Assembly (NCBI RefSeq): GCF_937919355.1
Contig: NZ_CALFSA010000081.1
Coordinates: 1-8,118, forward strand
Direction of reading: 5' to 3'
Source of the DNA: an uncultured Methanofollis sp.
GTDB lineage: Archaea > Halobacteriota > Methanomicrobia > Methanomicrobiales > Methanofollaceae
DNA: 8,118 bases
A model generated the notes under the pieces. The model searched no databases. It worked only from the letters and a program-made list of their open reading frames with translations, and had not been told where the DNA came from. The position numbers and the translations under genes are program-made. This document shows positions 6,086 through 8,118 of the stretch, piece after piece (the stretch's first letter is position 1; the number at the start of each line of letters is the position of its first letter).

Positions 6086-7554
6086 CCAATCCCCGGTCAC
6101 TCAGCGGCGACCTGCTCCAGGTCAGGAGCATACTGCGTGCCGACCCGGCTACCGCACACTCATCCATCATCCTCACCGCCCTCCTCGCCCTCAAAATGGT
6201 GGCCGATCAGAGGGCAGAATGGGAAGAGGCGACAGAAAACCATCGCAGACCCCTCCCCATAATGATGATAGAAAGGGAGTACCACGCACAGGGCCTTCCC
6301 GGTTTCCTCCCCTACGCCCCCTTGTGGGACGAGATCCGCACCGCGGAAAGCCCGGGAAACGCGCTGAACGCGGCTTTCGCCCGCCTTGAACAGGCCCACC
6401 CAGGCAAGGAAAGATGGTTCGACGCCCTGGACTTCGATACTGGCCTGGACAAACTCTGGACAGAGGTCGTCGAGAAGATCTCCGCCCTCTCGTTCCGCGA
6501 CGCCGATGCCCGCAACCGCATGCAACTCCGGTTCCAGGTGTACGGTGGGATCCGGAATGAGATCTGGAGAAGCAGAGTTTTCGCCGTCCCTCCAATTCTC
6601 GCCCGCCTCCTTGTCCGCCTCCTCGCACCCGCGGACGGAACGTCCGTCTTCGACCCCTTCTGCCAGGATGGAATGGTCCTGAGAGAGGTGGTACGGTACG
6701 CCAGGAAGAACAGAGAGAGCGGCGTCACCCTCTACGCCCAGACACCGAACGACCACAGCAGGCTGGTCACGGCCCTCAACCTCCTCGTGCACAACTGCCC
6801 TGACGTGCACATCGCCACCGGCGACCCCATCCTGACGCCCGGGTTCGTGCAGGACGACCGGCGCCTCGGGGAGTTCGACCGTGTCGTCGGCACCGTCCCG
6901 GCGGGTGCCATGGACTGGGGGTCTGAGGTCCTGCAGCACGACCCCTATGTCAGGTTCGTCTACGGCGTCCCGCCGCGGACGAGCAGGGACTTTGCGTACC
7001 TCAGCCACGCCATCGCCTCCCTTGCCGACGGCGGGAGGCTGGTCGCCGTCGTCCCGGCAGGCATCCTCTTCAGGAGCGCGAGGACGGAGAAAGAGATCAG
7101 GGCGAACATCATCAACAAAGACCGCGTCGAGGCGGTCATCGCCCTGCCGCCCCGGATCTTCCCCTCGACAGCGGCGGAATATGCGGTCCTCGTCATCGCC
7201 GCGGGCAAGGCAGCGGAGAGGCAGGGCAGGACGGCCTTCATCGACGCAACAGGGTTGTTCCTGGCGGGGAGGGGGCGGAACATCCTCAGAGACGAAGACA
7301 CCGCGAGAGTCCTTGACGCCTACACCTCCTTCAAAGAGATCGAAGGCTTCAGCGCCGTGGCGACCACCGACGAGATCGCGGAGAACGACTTCACCCTGGA
7401 GGTCTCGCGCTACGTCCTCCCGGTGGAGGAGAAGGTCGAAAAAATCGACCTCGACGCCACCTTTGCAGACCTCGAAGAGGTCAGGAGAAAGAAGGCGGAG
7501 GCCCTCGACCGGTTCCTGGCGAGCGTCGCACGCCTGAAGGACACGCAAAGATAG
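6082..7554 (+). CDS. Second HsdM-like protein, NPPF motif lost
   Basis: The 490-residue protein is near the usual HsdM length. A helical N-terminal domain (about 1-150) precedes a methylase core. Motif I reads VFDPFCQDG (189-197), keeping Asp191, Pro192, Cys194 and Gly197 of DPxCGTG, so SAM binding may survive in part. The segment FDRVVGTVPAG (265-275) lines up with 'fDvvlaNPPF' of active enzymes, with Thr271 where the catalytic Asn should be. What follows is classic HsdM: RFVYGVPPRTSRDFAYLSHA, GGRLVAVVPAGILFR, EIRANIINKDRVEAVIALPP and IFPSTAAEYAVLVI (about 291-372). The C-terminal helix pair (about 450-490) fits the S-contacting region. Start ATG overlaps the S-like stop by four bases, so the two are translationally coupled. 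No HsdR follows. Loss of N6-adenine methylation is inferred from motif IV. Confidence 0.85.
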   Translation: MTNPRSLSGDLLQVRSILRADPATAHSSIILTALLALKMVADQRAEWEEATENHRRPLPIMMIEREYHAQGLPGFLPYAPLWDEIRTAESPGNALNAAFARLEQAHPGKERWFDALDFDTGLDKLWTEVVEKISALSFRDADARNRMQLRFQVYGGIRNEIWRSRVFAVPPILARLLVRLLAPADGTSVFDPFCQDGMVLREVVRYARKNRESGVTLYAQTPNDHSRLVTALNLLVHNCPDVHIATGDPILTPGFVQDDRRLGEFDRVVGTVPAGAMDWGSEVLQHDPYVRFVYGVPPRTSRDFAYLSHAIASLADGGRLVAVVPAGILFRSARTEKEIRANIINKDRVEAVIALPPRIFPSTAAEYAVLVIAAGKAAERQGRTAFIDATGLFLAGRGRNILRDEDTARVLDAYTSFKEIEGFSAVATTDEIAENDFTLEVSRYVLPVEEKVEKIDLDATFADLEEVRRKKAEALDRFLASVARLKDTQR

Positions 7555-7597
7555 ACAGGACCGGAGGCAGGACCATGTGAGAGGCACATGTTAGAAG

Positions 7598-7616
7598 TAC
7601 CGGAGGTGCCGCCTGG
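7598..7616 (+). repeat. GC-rich repeat, copy 1 (TACCGGAGGTGCCGCCTGG)
   Basis: It matches copy 2 at 18 of 19 bases. In both, AGGY-GCC-GCCT can fold into a small hairpin. This copy can form a second stem, GGTGCC (7605-7610) with GGCACC (7620-7625). A shorter match, ACCGGAGGC, lies at 7560-7568 just after the methylase-like stop. Confidence 0.5.
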
Positions 7617-7688
7617 CGAGGCACCGAGAGACGAATCGACAGAAGAACATTATCCGAGATGACGTATGACCGAAAAAAGGATTACCTA

Positions 7689-7707
7689 TACCGGAGGCGC
7701 CGCCTGG
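7689..7707 (+). repeat. GC-rich repeat, copy 2 (TACCGGAGGCGCCGCCTGG)
   Basis: It is 91 bases downstream of copy 1. The one difference (C for T) keeps the hairpin paired as C-G instead of G-U, which hints that RNA structure may matter. It lies upstream of the likely kinase start at 7773 and inside the longer frame that opens at 7659. Confidence 0.5.
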
Positions 7708-7772
7708 AGGGTGCCTTCAGCGGAAAAAATGAGAGAACAGAGCGCACACCCGCACAAAAGGACGTGGCCTGC

Positions 7773-8118
7773 ATGACACCGGACGACGACGAAAGCCTCA
7801 GGTCGGCACATGAGAAGATGACCCTGATGAGCCGCACGGCCTTCCATGACATACTCAACCTGGCCTCTGCGGCCCGGGAATACGATGAGTTTATCGCCGG
7901 CGAGCTGCGGAAATACCCCGAACTGTACAGGCACCATATGTGCATGATGAGAGCGGTGGGCGGCATACAGTGGAACGCCGAGACCGCCGGGTCCTACCTG
8001 AGCCATGGTGTGCCGCCCTCGACCTGGCTCCGCCTCCAGGACGTGGTCAGGGAAGCAGCGGCCGCAGTCCCCCACGACCATGTCGACCTCGTGGTCGACG
8101 TCGGAAACGCCGAGGTCT
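7773..8118 (+). CDS. Histidine kinase, 5' part, no sensor domain seen, cut by the right edge
   Basis: The visible 115 residues read SLRSAHEKMTLMSRTAFHDILN (8-29), matching the linker and H-box that normally follow a PAS domain in methanogen histidine kinases; His25 is the likely phosphoacceptor. A second helix (about 47-79) and PPSTWLRLQDVVREAAAAV (81-99) lead to VDLVVDVGNAEV, the start of the ATPase domain; the rest lies outside the window. No PAS, GAF or membrane segment precedes the H-box. An in-frame ATG at 7659 would add 38 basic, low-complexity residues over a repeat, so ATG at 7773, with AAAGGA about ten bases upstream, is preferred. It lies 218 bases after the second methylase-like gene and may be unrelated to it. 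It could be a truncated kinase whose sensor has been lost. Confidence 0.7.
   Translation, partial: MTPDDDESLRSAHEKMTLMSRTAFHDILNLASAAREYDEFIAGELRKYPELYRHHMCMMRAVGGIQWNAETAGSYLSHGVPPSTWLRLQDVVREAAAAVPHDHVDLVVDVGNAEV

Noticed and set aside
2105..7554. Ordinary type I restriction-modification system
   Set aside because: There is no HsdR in the window, both M-like proteins lack NPPF, and the S-like proteins are half length. An HsdR outside the window cannot be excluded.
6160..7587. 475-codon minus-strand open frame opposite the second methylase-like gene
   Set aside because: The plus strand encodes clear HsdM segments with translational coupling to the S-like gene; the opposite frame has no recognisable motif.
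7686..8081. Minus-strand frames opposite the kinase
   Set aside because: The plus strand has the H-box and linker of a histidine kinase; the opposite frames are shadows.
1..8118. CRISPR array, tRNA or rRNA gene
   Set aside because: No regularly spaced direct repeats, cloverleaf-type sequence or rRNA-like stretch was found on reading both strands.

Overview
The window looks archaeal, most likely from a Methanomicrobiales-type methanogen. The signs are AT-rich TATA-like boxes in a mostly GC-rich background, strong GGAGG-type ribosome binding sites beside leader-like promoters, and a partial histidine kinase at the right edge with the H-box layout common in methanogen kinases. The assignment rests on style, not on a marker gene.

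Left part, minus strand (2020 to 1): a small MH-clan zinc peptidase (1960-1052), a short stand-alone CHAT/caspase-like protease with a visible His-Cys dyad (1029-496), and a downstream reading frame that is decayed and runs off the left edge. The three are tightly spaced and read as one operon. Right of them is a compact divergent promoter region (1961-2104) carrying two copies of a GTAG-N4-CTACCYAATG element.

Middle, plus strand (2105-5064): an S-M cassette resembling a type I restriction-modification system. It has a half-length specificity-like subunit (2105-2752) and a methylase-like subunit (2752-4044) whose motif I and NPPF motif are both degraded. It is followed by a second zinc peptidase (4171-5064), paralogous to the minus-strand one. 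This block is visibly more AT-rich than its surroundings.

Right, plus strand (5065-7554): a 427-base leader with TATA box, inverted repeats and a nine-G run, then a second and different S-M cassette (5492-6085 and 6082-7554). Its methylase-like protein keeps the overall HsdM fold signature, including a partial motif I, but has T-V-P-A in place of N-P-P-F. A small set of GC-rich repeats follows, then the start of a histidine kinase without an evident sensor domain.

No HsdR motor or nuclease is seen. Two DNA-recognition modules with probably dead methylases, two paralogous minimal zinc peptidases and a CHAT-type protease lie within 7.5 kb. My working inference is a defence or regulated-proteolysis locus in which HsdS/HsdM-like complexes act as DNA sensors or scaffolds and peptidases are the output, rather than a classical restriction-modification system. 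The sequence supports the parts list and co-location; the mechanism is hypothesis.
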